Part shown: one piece after another, positions 15,365-22,650 of the stretch
Layout: every line of letters starts with the position of its first letter
Position numbering within the stretch: position 1 is the stretch's first letter
Assembly: GCA_027483285.1 (NCBI GenBank)
Contig: JAIXUZ010000313.1
Location: 1-22,743 of the forward strand
Origin: Bacteroidota bacterium
Lineage (GTDB): Bacteria > Bacteroidota > Bacteroidia > CAMBQF01
Direction: 5' to 3'
Length of the DNA: 22,743 nt
Notes under the pieces: model-generated
Databases searched by the model: none
What the model saw: only the letters and a program-made list of their open reading frames with translations
Told to the model about the DNA's origin: nothing
Made by a program: the position numbers and the translations under genes

Positions 15365-15934
15365 TTATTCTTTATCTTTTGTTTCTTTTTTCTTTGCAGG
15401 AGCTTTTTTAGCTGCTGGTTTCTTTTCGGCTGCCGCTTTATCAGCTTTAGGCGCAGTAGCTTTTTTAGCTGCTGGCTTTGTAGCTGCCGGTGTTTCTGCC
15501 ACTTCTGCCTTTGGAGCCTCTAATTTAGCGGCTGCAACTGCGTTGCGGCTATCTATAATAAGAGTAACGTGGTTAGAACGTTTACGTATGCGGTAGGCAC
15601 GGCCTTGTGGGGCTGGACGGAAACGCTTAAGCTGGGCTGCAGAGTCAACCATTATTGTTTTTACAAACAGGCTGCTGTCTTCTACACGTGAACCTTCATT
15701 TTTTTGTTGCCAGTTTGATATAGCTGATAACAATAGTTTTTCTAAACGGCCTGAAGCTTCTTTAGAGTTAAACTTTAAAATAGCTAATGCTTTGTCAACA
15801 TCTACGCCGCGTATAAGGTCGGCTACAAGGCGCATCTTACGGGGCGAAGTTGGACAATCGTTCAACTTGGCCACATAGGTAGATTTCATCGCTTCCTTGC
15901 GAGCATCTGCTGCCTTACGTTTTCTAACACCCAT
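15365..15934 (-). CDS. rplV: 50S ribosomal protein L22 (uL22) with Lys/Ala/Pro-rich tail
   Basis: Lines the peptide exit tunnel with L4. The core (about residues 18-130) has SPRKMRLVADLIRG, KEASGRLEKLLLSAISNW and RFRPAPQGRAYRIRKRSNHV. The protein is 189 residues against about 110-135 for most L22s. The excess (131-189) is an Ala/Lys/Pro-rich, histone-H1-like tail with KPAAKKA at 153-159 and again at 172-178. The corresponding DNA contains an exact 18-base direct repeat (15401-15418 and 15458-15475). The N-terminus also has a short basic extension. Confidence 0.97.
   Translation of the reverse strand: MGVRKRKAADARKEAMKSTYVAKLNDCPTSPRKMRLVADLIRGVDVDKALAILKFNSKEASGRLEKLLLSAISNWQQKNEGSRVEDSSLFVKTIMVDSAAQLKRFRPAPQGRAYRIRKRSNHVTLIIDSRNAVAAAKLEAPKAEVAETPAATKPAAKKATAPKADKAAAEKKPAAKKAPAKKKETKDKE
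15401..15475. repeat. 18-bp direct repeat inside the rplV tail
   Basis: The plus-strand sequence AGCTTTTTTAGCTGCTGG occurs at 15401-15418 and at 15458-15475, 57 bases apart, which is 19 codons in frame. It encodes the two PAAKKA repeats of the L22 tail and suggests the tail grew by duplication. Confidence 0.85.
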
Positions 15935-15971
15935 TGGTATATATTCTTTACTTCGTTATTAACTTAATTAA

Positions 15972-16241
15972 TTACTTTTTACGGTTGCCTGAGTGGCCGC
16001 GGAATGTGCGGGTCGGGGCAAACTCGCCCAGTTTATGGCCTACCATGTTTTCTGTTACATACACTGGTATAAACTTGTTACCGTTATGTACTGCTATCGT
16101 TTGTCCTACAAAATCCGGAGAAATCATTGAACGGCGAGACCAGGTTTTAATAACTGCTTTCTTACCTGATTCTACCGAAGTCATTACTTTCTTCTCCAGT
16201 TTAATGTCGATAAAAGGACCTTTTTTAAGCGAACGAGCCAT
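15972..16241 (-). CDS. rpsS: 30S ribosomal protein S19 (uS19)
   Basis: Head protein that pairs with S13 and contacts the A-site side of 23S rRNA. The 89-residue product has MARSLKKGPFIDIKLEKKV, the signature TWSRRSMISPDFVGQTIAVH and the C-terminal VGHKLGEFAPTRTFRGHSG. Length and position after rplB are standard. Confidence 0.99.
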   Translation of the reverse strand: MARSLKKGPFIDIKLEKKVMTSVESGKKAVIKTWSRRSMISPDFVGQTIAVHNGNKFIPVYVTENMVGHKLGEFAPTRTFRGHSGNRKK

Positions 16242-16268
16242 GTGTTTTCTTTATTCTCTATTAATTTA

Positions 16269-17099
16269 TTACTTCTTACGACGTTCAATAATGTGCTTAT
16301 TAGACGCTTTTTTAGGGTAACGGGTTTTGAAACCTTTAGAAGGTACACCTGTACGTGAGCGTGGGTGTCCACCTGAAGCACGGCCCTCGCCACCACCCAT
16401 CGGGTGATCCACCGGGTTCATTGCTACACCACGTACACGTGGGCGGCGGCCTAACCAACGGCTACGGCCTGCTTTACCTGAGCGTACTTTAGAGTGGTCG
16501 GCATTTCCTACTGCACCTAAAGTTGCCATACAAGTTGCCAACACCTGGCGGGTTTCGCCTGAAGGCATTTTAAGGATAGCGTACTTACCATCGCGGGCAG
16601 CTAGTTGGGCATAAGTGCCGGCGCTGCGGGCAAAAGAAGCTCCCTGTCCCGGGCGCATTTCAATGTTGTGGATAATAGAACCTAATGGAATTTCTGCCAT
16701 CGGCATTGCATTACCAACTTCAAAAGGGGCACCTGAACCCGACATTACGATTTTACCTACCACTAAACCGGCCGGTGCAATCATATAACGTTTTTCGCCA
16801 TCTGTATACTCTAATAGAGCAATGTGAGATGAACGGTTTGGATCGTACTCAATAGATTTAACTGTTGCTGCTACTCCTGCTTTATCGCGTTTAAAGTCGA
16901 TAATACGGTAACGGCGCTTGTGGCCACCACCTAAGTAACGCATTGTCATTTTACCCGACTGGTTACGGCCACCGCTCTTTTTGATAGGACCTAATAAGCT
17001 TTTTGTGGGCTTATTATGTGTTGAGGTTAATTCCTCAAACGTATTTGCTACCTTAAAACGGGTACCCGGGGTAACGGGGTTATATTTTCTAACTGCCAT
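16269..17099 (-). CDS. rplB: 50S ribosomal protein L2 (uL2)
   Basis: Required for subunit association and for the fold of the peptidyl-transferase centre. The 276-residue length is typical. Conserved elements include KKSGGRNQSGKMTMRYLGGG, the OB-like and SH3-like RNA-binding core, and the C-terminal signature MNPVDHPMGGGEGRASGGHP. The histidine of VDHP corresponds to the functionally important His229 of E. coli. The second histidine of the usual HPHGGGEG is Met here. Confidence 0.99.
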   Translation of the reverse strand: MAVRKYNPVTPGTRFKVANTFEELTSTHNKPTKSLLGPIKKSGGRNQSGKMTMRYLGGGHKRRYRIIDFKRDKAGVAATVKSIEYDPNRSSHIALLEYTDGEKRYMIAPAGLVVGKIVMSGSGAPFEVGNAMPMAEIPLGSIIHNIEMRPGQGASFARSAGTYAQLAARDGKYAILKMPSGETRQVLATCMATLGAVGNADHSKVRSGKAGRSRWLGRRPRVRGVAMNPVDHPMGGGEGRASGGHPRSRTGVPSKGFKTRYPKKASNKHIIERRKK

Positions 17100-17120
17100 T
17101 GCTAATAGACCTTACTGGGG

Positions 17121-17411
17121 TTATATATTGCTGAAGAAGTCGATTGTCTCGCCTGCCTTCAATGTTATGTAAGCTTTTTTGTATGAGTTGGTACGGCCTA
17201 CTGCTAAACCACGCTTTGTGTTGCGAGATTTTACTTTACCGGCGTAACGTACAGTGTTAACTGCCTCAACGGTAACACCATAGTATTTCTCAATGGCGCT
17301 TTTAATTTGGATTTTGTTGGCTTCTAAACCCACTACAAAACCATAACGGTTTAGCTTTTCGCCTTGTGCCGTCAATTTTTCTGATACTATTGGCTTAATA
17401 ATGATGCTCAT
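17121..17411 (-). CDS. rplW: 50S ribosomal protein L23 (uL23)
   Basis: Exit-tunnel protein and docking site for trigger factor and SRP. The 96-residue product starts MSIIIKPIVSEKLTAQGEKL and has the RNA-binding loop (NTVRYAGKVKSRNTKRGLAV) and the C-terminal KKAYITLKAGETIDFF. Four bases separate it from rplD. Family length is about 95-100 residues. Confidence 0.98.
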   Translation of the reverse strand: MSIIIKPIVSEKLTAQGEKLNRYGFVVGLEANKIQIKSAIEKYYGVTVEAVNTVRYAGKVKSRNTKRGLAVGRTNSYKKAYITLKAGETIDFFSNI

Positions 17412-17415
17412 TGCC

Positions 17416-18048
17416 TTATTTATTTAATAAAATGTTCTCAATTTGCTTCACCGAGCTCTCAACAAACACAAGATTATTTGCTCTCAGAATATCATAAGTG
17501 TTTAGTTCTGAAGCAATTATAACTTTAGTGCCCTGTAAATTTCGGGACGACAAATATACGTTTTTATTGTAATCACCAAGCACTACAAGCGTTTTTTTGT
17601 CTGAAAGTTTAAGTGCATTCAGTAAAGCGCTGTAATTCTTTGTCTTAGGAGCGTCCCAAGAGAAATCTTCTAAAACAGTTATTTGGTTCTCTTTTGCTTT
17701 ATATGTCAGGGCAGAAACACGGGCCAGTTGCTTAACCTTTTTGTTAAGTTTAAAGCCGTAATCGCGTGGCATAGGGCCAAAAACACGTCCACCACCACGT
17801 ACCAGTGGAGATTTCATGCTACCGCGACGTGCGCCACCTGTACCTTTTTGGCGGAATGCCTTTTTGGTAGTACGGGCAATTTCTGCACGCTCTTTTGATT
17901 TATGGGTACCCTGGCGTTGGTTAGCCTGGATTTGTTTTACGTCTAACCAAATAGCATGGTCGTTAGGCTCTGCAGCAAATACTGCCTCAGGTAGGGTTAC
18001 TTTTTTACCCGTGCCTTTTCCTTGAATATTTAATATTTCCAGTTCCAT
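17416..18048 (-). CDS. rplD: 50S ribosomal protein L4 (uL4)
   Basis: Lines the exit tunnel opposite L22; in E. coli it also regulates the S10 operon. I chose the ATG at 18048 (MELEILNIQGKGTGKKV, 210 residues), four bases after the rplC stop. The longer reading from 18066 uses TTG and overlaps rplC. The internal loop that reaches the tunnel is visible (GTHKSKERAEIARTTKKAFR, GTGGARRGSMKSPLVRGGGR, FGPMPRDYGFKLNKK). Confidence 0.97.
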   Translation of the reverse strand: MELEILNIQGKGTGKKVTLPEAVFAAEPNDHAIWLDVKQIQANQRQGTHKSKERAEIARTTKKAFRQKGTGGARRGSMKSPLVRGGGRVFGPMPRDYGFKLNKKVKQLARVSALTYKAKENQITVLEDFSWDAPKTKNYSALLNALKLSDKKTLVVLGDYNKNVYLSSRNLQGTKVIIASELNTYDILRANNLVFVESSVKQIENILLNK

Positions 18049-18052
18049 GATC

Positions 18053-18670
18053 TTACTTCTGAACAATTACATATGATCCTTTAGCGCCTGGAATTGCTCC
18101 TTTAATAAGGATTAAATTCTTCTCAGCGTAAATTTTAACTACTTGCAAGTTTTGGATTTTAACTTGCTCGCCACCCATACGGCCTGCCATGCGCATGCCT
18201 TTCATTACGCGAGATGGCCATGATGACGCACCTAACGAACCCGGGTGACGTGCACGGTTATGCTGACCGTGCGTTTGGCCGCCTACACCGGCAAAGCCAT
18301 GGCGTTTTACAACACCTTGAAAGCCTTTTCCTTTTGATGTACCTGTAACATCCACAAAATCGCCTTCAGCAAATACCTCAGCGGTAATGTTGTCGCCTAA
18401 TTGCTCTGTTCCGTCGTAATCACGAAACTCAACAACTTTACGTTTTGGAGTTGTTTTAGCCTTATCAAAATGGCCTTTTAATGCAGAGGTGGTGCTTTTT
18501 TCGCGTTTTTCATCGAAAGAAAGTTGAACGGCCGAGTAACCGTCCTTTTCGGCGGTTTTTACTTGCGTTACTACGCAAGGGCCTGCTTCTACCACAGTGC
18601 AGGGGATGATTTTTCCATCGACATCAAAGATGCTGGTCATGCCCACTTTTTTACCTATTAATCCTAACAT
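18053..18670 (-). CDS. rplC: 50S ribosomal protein L3 (uL3)
   Basis: Early-assembly protein whose long loop reaches the peptidyl-transferase centre. The 205-residue product starts MLGLIGKKVGMTSIFDVDGK, and the loop carries GKGFQGVVKRHGFAGVGGQT and HGQHNRARHPGSLGASSWPS. The start is preceded by a 64-bp AT-rich gap after rpsJ with a 6-bp inverted repeat (TAAAGT-CGT-ACTTTA) at 18718-18732; no promoter is evident there. Confidence 0.98.
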   Translation of the reverse strand: MLGLIGKKVGMTSIFDVDGKIIPCTVVEAGPCVVTQVKTAEKDGYSAVQLSFDEKREKSTTSALKGHFDKAKTTPKRKVVEFRDYDGTEQLGDNITAEVFAEGDFVDVTGTSKGKGFQGVVKRHGFAGVGGQTHGQHNRARHPGSLGASSWPSRVMKGMRMAGRMGGEQVKIQNLQVVKIYAEKNLILIKGAIPGAKGSYVIVQK

Positions 18671-18734
18671 TTCTTTTAGGTTCTACTTGTTTTATTGTAT
18701 TCTATTTGTACGTTTTGTAAAGTCGTACTTTAAC

Positions 18735-19040
18735 TTACACTTTAATTTCAACCTCAACACCGCTCGGTAACTCAAGCTTCATTAACGCATCTACAGTTTT
18801 TGATGTTGTGCTATAGATGTCTAACATGCGCTTGTAAGAGCATAGTTGGAACTGTTCGCGTGCCTTTTTGTTAACGTGTGGCGAACGTAAAACGGTGTAT
18901 ATGCGTTTGTGTGTTGGTAAGGGTACTGGACCGCTTACTACAGCGCCGGTTGCTTTAACCGTTTTTACAATCTTCTCAGCCGACTTGTCAACCAAATTGT
19001 GGTCGTACGACTTAAGTTTTATTCTGATTTTCTGGCTCAT
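18735..19040 (-). CDS. rpsJ: 30S ribosomal protein S10 (uS10)
   Basis: Head protein of the 30S subunit that also acts as NusE in transcription antitermination. The 101-residue product has MSQKIRIKLKSYDHNLVDKS, the signature SGPVPLPTHKRIYTVLRSPH and the C-terminal MKLELPSGVEVEIKV. It follows fusA after 18 bases; the tuf gene often found at this junction in other bacteria is absent. Confidence 0.99.
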   Translation of the reverse strand: MSQKIRIKLKSYDHNLVDKSAEKIVKTVKATGAVVSGPVPLPTHKRIYTVLRSPHVNKKAREQFQLCSYKRMLDIYSTTSKTVDALMKLELPSGVEVEIKV

Positions 19041-19058
19041 TGTCTTTACCTAAAAAAA

Positions 19059-21167
19059 TTAAACTGCTGCGGTTTTACCACCTTTAACTTTAGCTACTAC
19101 TTCTTCCTGTACGTTACGTGGAGCATCAGCGTAATGAGAGAACTCCATGGCTGACGATGCACGGCCCGACGAAATAGTACGAAGCTGGGTTACGTAACCA
19201 AACATTTCAGAAAGAGGCACCTTAGCGCGGATAATTTGCGATCCGTGTTTAGAGTCCATGCCTTCAATTTGTCCACGACGTTTGTTCAAGTCGCCTACAA
19301 TATCACCCATGTACTGCTCTGGTGTGCTAACTTCAATTTTCATAATAGGCTCCATCAATACCGGGCTGGCTTTAGGGCAAGCCTCGCGGAAAGCTGTTTT
19401 AGCAGCAATCTCAAATGATAAAGCGTCAGAGTCAACCGCGTGGAAAGAACCGTCTCTAACAACAACTTTCAAAGTTTCTACTGGGTAACCGGCTAATACA
19501 CCGTTACTCATAGCTGCTTTAAAGCCTTTTTCAATAGCGGGGATAAACTCACGTGGAATATTACCACCAGTTACCTCGTTAACAAATTGTAAGCCTTCTT
19601 TACCTTCATCAACAGGTCCAATAGTAACCTGGATATCGGCAAATTTACCTTTACCACCTGATTGTTTCTTGTAAACCTCGCGGTGTTGAACAGAACCACG
19701 GATAGCTTCTTTGTAAGCAACCTGCGGTGCACCTTGGTTACATTCTACCTTAAACTCGCGACGTAAACGGTCAACGATAATCTCAAGGTGAAGCTCGCCC
19801 ATACCGCTAATTACTGTTTGGCCGGTTTCCTCGTCAGTTTTAACGCGGAATGTTGGGTCCTCTTCAGCAAGCTTGTTAAGGGCTACGCCTAATTTATCAA
19901 GGTCGGCCTGAGTTTTAGGCTCAATAGCGATACCAATTACAGGCTCAGGGAAACTCATCGATTCTAGAACGATTGGGAATCCTTCCTCTGTTAATGTATC
20001 ACCGGTACGGATATCTTTAAAACCAACAGCAGCACCAATATCACCAGCCTCAATAAATGGGATAGGGTTTTGCTTGTTAGCGTGCATTTGCATGATACGT
20101 GATATACGCTCTTTATTACCTGTGCGGGTGTTCAATACGTATGAACCACCGTCCAATTTACCAGAGTATACACGGAAGAAAGCCAGACGGCCCACAAATG
20201 GGTCAGTCATAATTTTAAATGCAAGCGCCGAGAATTTGTCGCTTGGGTCAGCTTTACGTGATTCCATTTCTCCGCTGTCAGGGTTAATACCTTCTACCGG
20301 TGGCACGTCAAGCGGGCTTGGTAAGTATGTTACAACGGCATCAAGCATAGTTTGTACACCTTTGTTTTTAAAGGCCGAACCACATAATACCGGGGTAATC
20401 TTCATGTCAATAGTAGCTTTACGGATAGCAGCCATCAATTCTTCTTCTGTGATAGAAGCTGAATCCTCAAAGAACTTCTCCATTAGCTTGTCATCATACT
20501 CAGCTACTGATTCAATTAACTTCTCGCGCCATTGGGCAACGGTGTCAACTAACTCAGCAGGAATAGTAATTTCAGTAAAAGTCATACCCTGGGTAGCATC
20601 ATCCCACTGCATGGCTTTGTTATTAATAAGGTCTACCACACCAATAAAAGTTTCTTCAGCACCAATAGGAACTTGAAGAGGAACTGCATTGGCGCCTAAA
20701 CGCTCTTTCATTTGGCCTACTACGCTAAAAAAGTCTGCACCGGCACGGTCCATCTTGTTAACAAATGCCAAACGTGGAACGTGGTATTTATTAGCCTGGC
20801 GCCATACGGTTTCAGATTGTGGCTCAACACCGCCTACTGCACAATAAAGGGCAACGGCACCGTCAAGTACGCGTAAAGAACGTTCCACCTCTACTGTAAA
20901 GTCAACGTGGCCCGGGGTATCAATAATGTTTACTTTGTGTTTTTGTCCACGGTATGTCCAAAAAGTGGTAGTAGCAGCAGAGGTAATGGTTATACCGCGC
21001 TCTTGCTCCTGAACCATCCAGTCCATTGTAGCAGCTCCATCGTGCACCTCACCAATTTTATGGTTGATACCGGTGTAATATAATACACGCTCGGTAGTAG
21101 TGGTTTTACCGGCGTCGATATGCGCCATGATACCGATATTACGCGTATTTTTGAGATCTTTGCTCAT
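19059..21167 (-). CDS. fusA: Elongation factor G
   Basis: Translocase GTPase that moves tRNAs and mRNA after peptide-bond formation and helps recycle ribosomes. The 702-residue product has all G motifs: G1 AHIDAGKTT (15-23), G2 RGITI (57-61), G3 DTPGHVDF (83-90), G4 NKMD (137-140) and G5 GSAFKNKG. Domains II to V follow, including GMGELHLEI (domain III) and the IV/V segment SGRASSAMEFSHYADAP near the end. Its ATG has AAAGGA about seven bases upstream, a rare Shine-Dalgarno-like site here. It lies in the str position between rpsG and rpsJ. Confidence 0.99.
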   Translation of the reverse strand: MSKDLKNTRNIGIMAHIDAGKTTTTERVLYYTGINHKIGEVHDGAATMDWMVQEQERGITITSAATTTFWTYRGQKHKVNIIDTPGHVDFTVEVERSLRVLDGAVALYCAVGGVEPQSETVWRQANKYHVPRLAFVNKMDRAGADFFSVVGQMKERLGANAVPLQVPIGAEETFIGVVDLINNKAMQWDDATQGMTFTEITIPAELVDTVAQWREKLIESVAEYDDKLMEKFFEDSASITEEELMAAIRKATIDMKITPVLCGSAFKNKGVQTMLDAVVTYLPSPLDVPPVEGINPDSGEMESRKADPSDKFSALAFKIMTDPFVGRLAFFRVYSGKLDGGSYVLNTRTGNKERISRIMQMHANKQNPIPFIEAGDIGAAVGFKDIRTGDTLTEEGFPIVLESMSFPEPVIGIAIEPKTQADLDKLGVALNKLAEEDPTFRVKTDEETGQTVISGMGELHLEIIVDRLRREFKVECNQGAPQVAYKEAIRGSVQHREVYKKQSGGKGKFADIQVTIGPVDEGKEGLQFVNEVTGGNIPREFIPAIEKGFKAAMSNGVLAGYPVETLKVVVRDGSFHAVDSDALSFEIAAKTAFREACPKASPVLMEPIMKIEVSTPEQYMGDIVGDLNKRRGQIEGMDSKHGSQIIRAKVPLSEMFGYVTQLRTISSGRASSAMEFSHYADAPRNVQEEVVAKVKGGKTAAV

Positions 21168-21205
21168 GATTAATCCTTTCTATCTATTTTAAATAATTGG
21201 TGCTA

Positions 21206-21673
21206 TTAGAAGCGGAAGTGAGAGAATGCCTTGTTAGCCTCAGCCATACGGTGGATATCATCTTTCTTCTTGTGAGCTGCACCCTCGCCTTTTGAAGCGG
21301 CAATAAGTTCGCCGGCAAGCTTTTGGCTCATCGACTTCTCATTACGCTTACGGGCAAAAGTGATAATCCACTTCATACCTAAAGCTATACGACGGTCAGG
21401 ACGGATTTCTGTTGGAATTTGGAAGGTAGAACCACCAACACGGCGGCTACGTACCTCAACACCAGGCATTACATTGTCTAAGGCTTTTTTGAAAATATCA
21501 ATGCCTTCTTCATTTGTACGCTTAGATACGATATCGATGCAATCGTAAAAAGTGGTAAAAGCTACGCTCTTTTTACCGTCATACATCATGTTATTTACAA
21601 AACGGGTTACCGTGGTATCGTTATAACGAGGATCTGGTAACAGTTCGTGGCGTTTTGCTCTCGACTTTCTCAT
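21206..21673 (-). CDS. rpsG: 30S ribosomal protein S7 (uS7)
   Basis: Primary 16S rRNA binder that nucleates the 30S head and borders the E site. The 155-residue product starts MRKSRAKRHELLPDPRYND, has the signature VEVRSRRVGGSTFQIPTEIR and ends with KKKDDIHRMAEANKAFSHFRF. In E. coli, S7 represses the str operon through the rpsL-rpsG gap; the 29-bp gap here is too short for that extended structure. Confidence 0.98.
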   Translation of the reverse strand: MRKSRAKRHELLPDPRYNDTTVTRFVNNMMYDGKKSVAFTTFYDCIDIVSKRTNEEGIDIFKKALDNVMPGVEVRSRRVGGSTFQIPTEIRPDRRIALGMKWIITFARKRNEKSMSQKLAGELIAASKGEGAAHKKKDDIHRMAEANKAFSHFRF

Positions 21674-21702
21674 GGCTTATTTATTTCAGCTTATTGAGTT
21701 AA

Positions 21703-22122
21703 TTATTTCTTTTTACCTTTTGCCGGTGCTGCAGCTGCTCCTTTAGCGCCTGGCTTCGGACGTTTAGTTCCGTATTTTGAACGGCGTTGGTTACGGCCTT
21801 CAACACCAGAGGTGTCTAAAGCACCACGAACGATGTGGTAACGAACACCCGGAAGGTCTTTTACCCTGCCACCGCGTATAAGAACAATACTGTGTTCTTG
21901 TAAGTTATGACCCTCGCCCGGTATGTACGAGTTAACCTCTTTACCATTGGTAAGACGAACCCTGGCTACTTTACGAAGTGCCGAGTTTGGTTTTTTCGGG
22001 GTAGTGGTGTACACACGTACACATACACCGCGGCGTTGCGGACAAGAATCAAGAGCTGGTGATTTACTCTTGGTTACAAGTGGCTTGCGCCCTTTACGTA
22101 CTAGTTGTTGTATAGTAGGCAT
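21703..22122 (-). CDS. rpsL: 30S ribosomal protein S12 (uS12)
   Basis: Decoding-centre protein and target-modulating protein for streptomycin. It is the first gene of the cluster. The 139-residue product has TTTPKKPNSALRKVARVRLT with wild-type Lys43, and GGRVKDLPGVRYH with wild-type Lys88 and Asp89 (the methylthiolation residue of E. coli S12), so nothing in S12 suggests streptomycin resistance. Beyond the usual 124-residue end is a short Ala/Lys-rich tail (GAKGAAAAPAKGKKK). No Shine-Dalgarno sequence precedes it; the leader is A-rich. Confidence 0.99.
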   Translation of the reverse strand: MPTIQQLVRKGRKPLVTKSKSPALDSCPQRRGVCVRVYTTTPKKPNSALRKVARVRLTNGKEVNSYIPGEGHNLQEHSIVLIRGGRVKDLPGVRYHIVRGALDTSGVEGRNQRRSKYGTKRPKPGAKGAAAAPAKGKKK

Positions 22123-22187
22123 TTGCTACTTAATTATTGTTTGTTATTATTGTTGTATTATCACTCTAAGTCCTAAAAATAGGGCTG

Positions 22188-22217
22188 CAAAGGTACGAAT
22201 GAAAATGAATTATACAA
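22188..22217 (-). promoter_or_regulatory. Main promoter of the str-S10-spc-alpha cluster
   Basis: On the minus strand, TTG (22217-22215) is followed after exactly 19 bases by TACCTTTG (22195-22188), matching the Bacteroidota housekeeping sigma consensus TTTG/TTG, about 19 bp, TAnnTTTG. Transcription should start near 22182, giving a leader of about 60 bases ahead of rpsL. The leader has one small CCTA/TAGG hairpin and is otherwise rich in CAA and TAA. Confidence 0.8.
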
Positions 22218-22345
22218 CAGCAGTTAGAAAAAAAATGCAAATAATTGCAATTAATATGCCAATCCCTTTAAAAATTACCCTTTGAGAGGCATAGGCCAAG
22301 GTAAAATTTGCTGTTAATATCTCTTGTTGACAGAATAGCTTGTAA

Positions 22346-22368
22346 GCCAAACCAGAAACTGATTTGGC
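22346..22368. promoter_or_regulatory. Palindrome overlapping the start region of a distal promoter-like site
   Basis: The minus strand reads GCCAAATCAG-TTT-CTGGTTTGGC: ten-base arms with one T-G wobble around a three-base centre. Its outer edge touches the last base of the -7-like element at 22368-22375, so it would cover the predicted transcription start, a classic operator position. No U-tract follows on either strand, so a terminator is unlikely. Confidence 0.5.
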
Positions 22369-22375
22369 AAAGATA
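22368..22375 (-). promoter_or_regulatory. Distal -7-like element upstream of rpsL
   Basis: Minus-strand TATCTTTG matches TAnnTTTG fully. The nearest upstream TTG is 12 bases away, so the -33 spacing is poor. If active it would make an rpsL transcript with a leader of about 240 bases, or a short non-coding RNA. Confidence 0.4.
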
Positions 22376-22396
22376 GCAAAAAGGTGCCAAGTTTTT

Positions 22397-22420
22397 GGGT
22401 TTAAGGTAGGGTTTAAAGTA
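22397..22420. repeat. 12-bp tandem direct repeat
   Basis: GGGTTTAAGGTA at 22397-22408 is followed immediately by GGGTTTAAAGTA at 22409-22420, with 11 of 12 bases identical. It lies just upstream (minus-strand sense) of the distal -7-like site. Confidence 0.6.
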
Positions 22421-22650
22421 TATCTAACTGATTTTAAGGGGTTATTGCTTTAAAAGTAGCTGTAGTTCGTTTGCAATCCAGCTCAAATTAAATACAAACA
22501 GCTGTAAATACCACCCAGTTGCCAATGGGCTGTATTAAGTTTAGCCGGCTGGTCTATGTAGTGAATAGAAGGTAGCTAATAAGAGGCATATGCAGACAGG
22601 TAATAACTAATAGTGGATAACTGATATCTAATCTGAGAACTAACAACTCA

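Larger units (their letters stand above)
22123..22650. other. 528-bp intergenic region upstream of the ribosomal operon
   Basis: I find no convincing gene in either strand. It contains the rpsL promoter (22188-22217), an unstructured A/T-rich leader of about 60 bases, a second -7-like site (22368-22375) beside a palindrome (22346-22368), and a 12-bp direct repeat (22397-22420). The stretch 22421-22650 is AT-rich, with stop codons in all frames and no tRNA-like fold that I could recognise. Confidence 0.7.

Noticed and set aside
18049..18066. Earlier TTG start for rplD (and similar upstream non-ATG starts for rplX at 13234 and rplF at 11629)
   Set aside because: In each case the ATG matches the family N-terminus; the longer forms use non-ATG starts and add unrelated residues, and for rplD and rplF they overlap the preceding gene.
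20074..20676. 200-codon open frame on the plus strand, antisense to fusA
   Set aside because: It is a shadow of the strongly biased EF-G reading frame, with no recognisable domain, promoter or start context.
22346..22368. Palindrome read as a rho-independent terminator
   Set aside because: No T-tract follows on either strand and the arms are not especially GC-rich; an operator-like role fits its position better.
22421..22650. Possible tRNA or small gene in the gap upstream of rpsL
   Set aside because: I found no cloverleaf, no CCA end, and no reading frame of useful length with a credible start.
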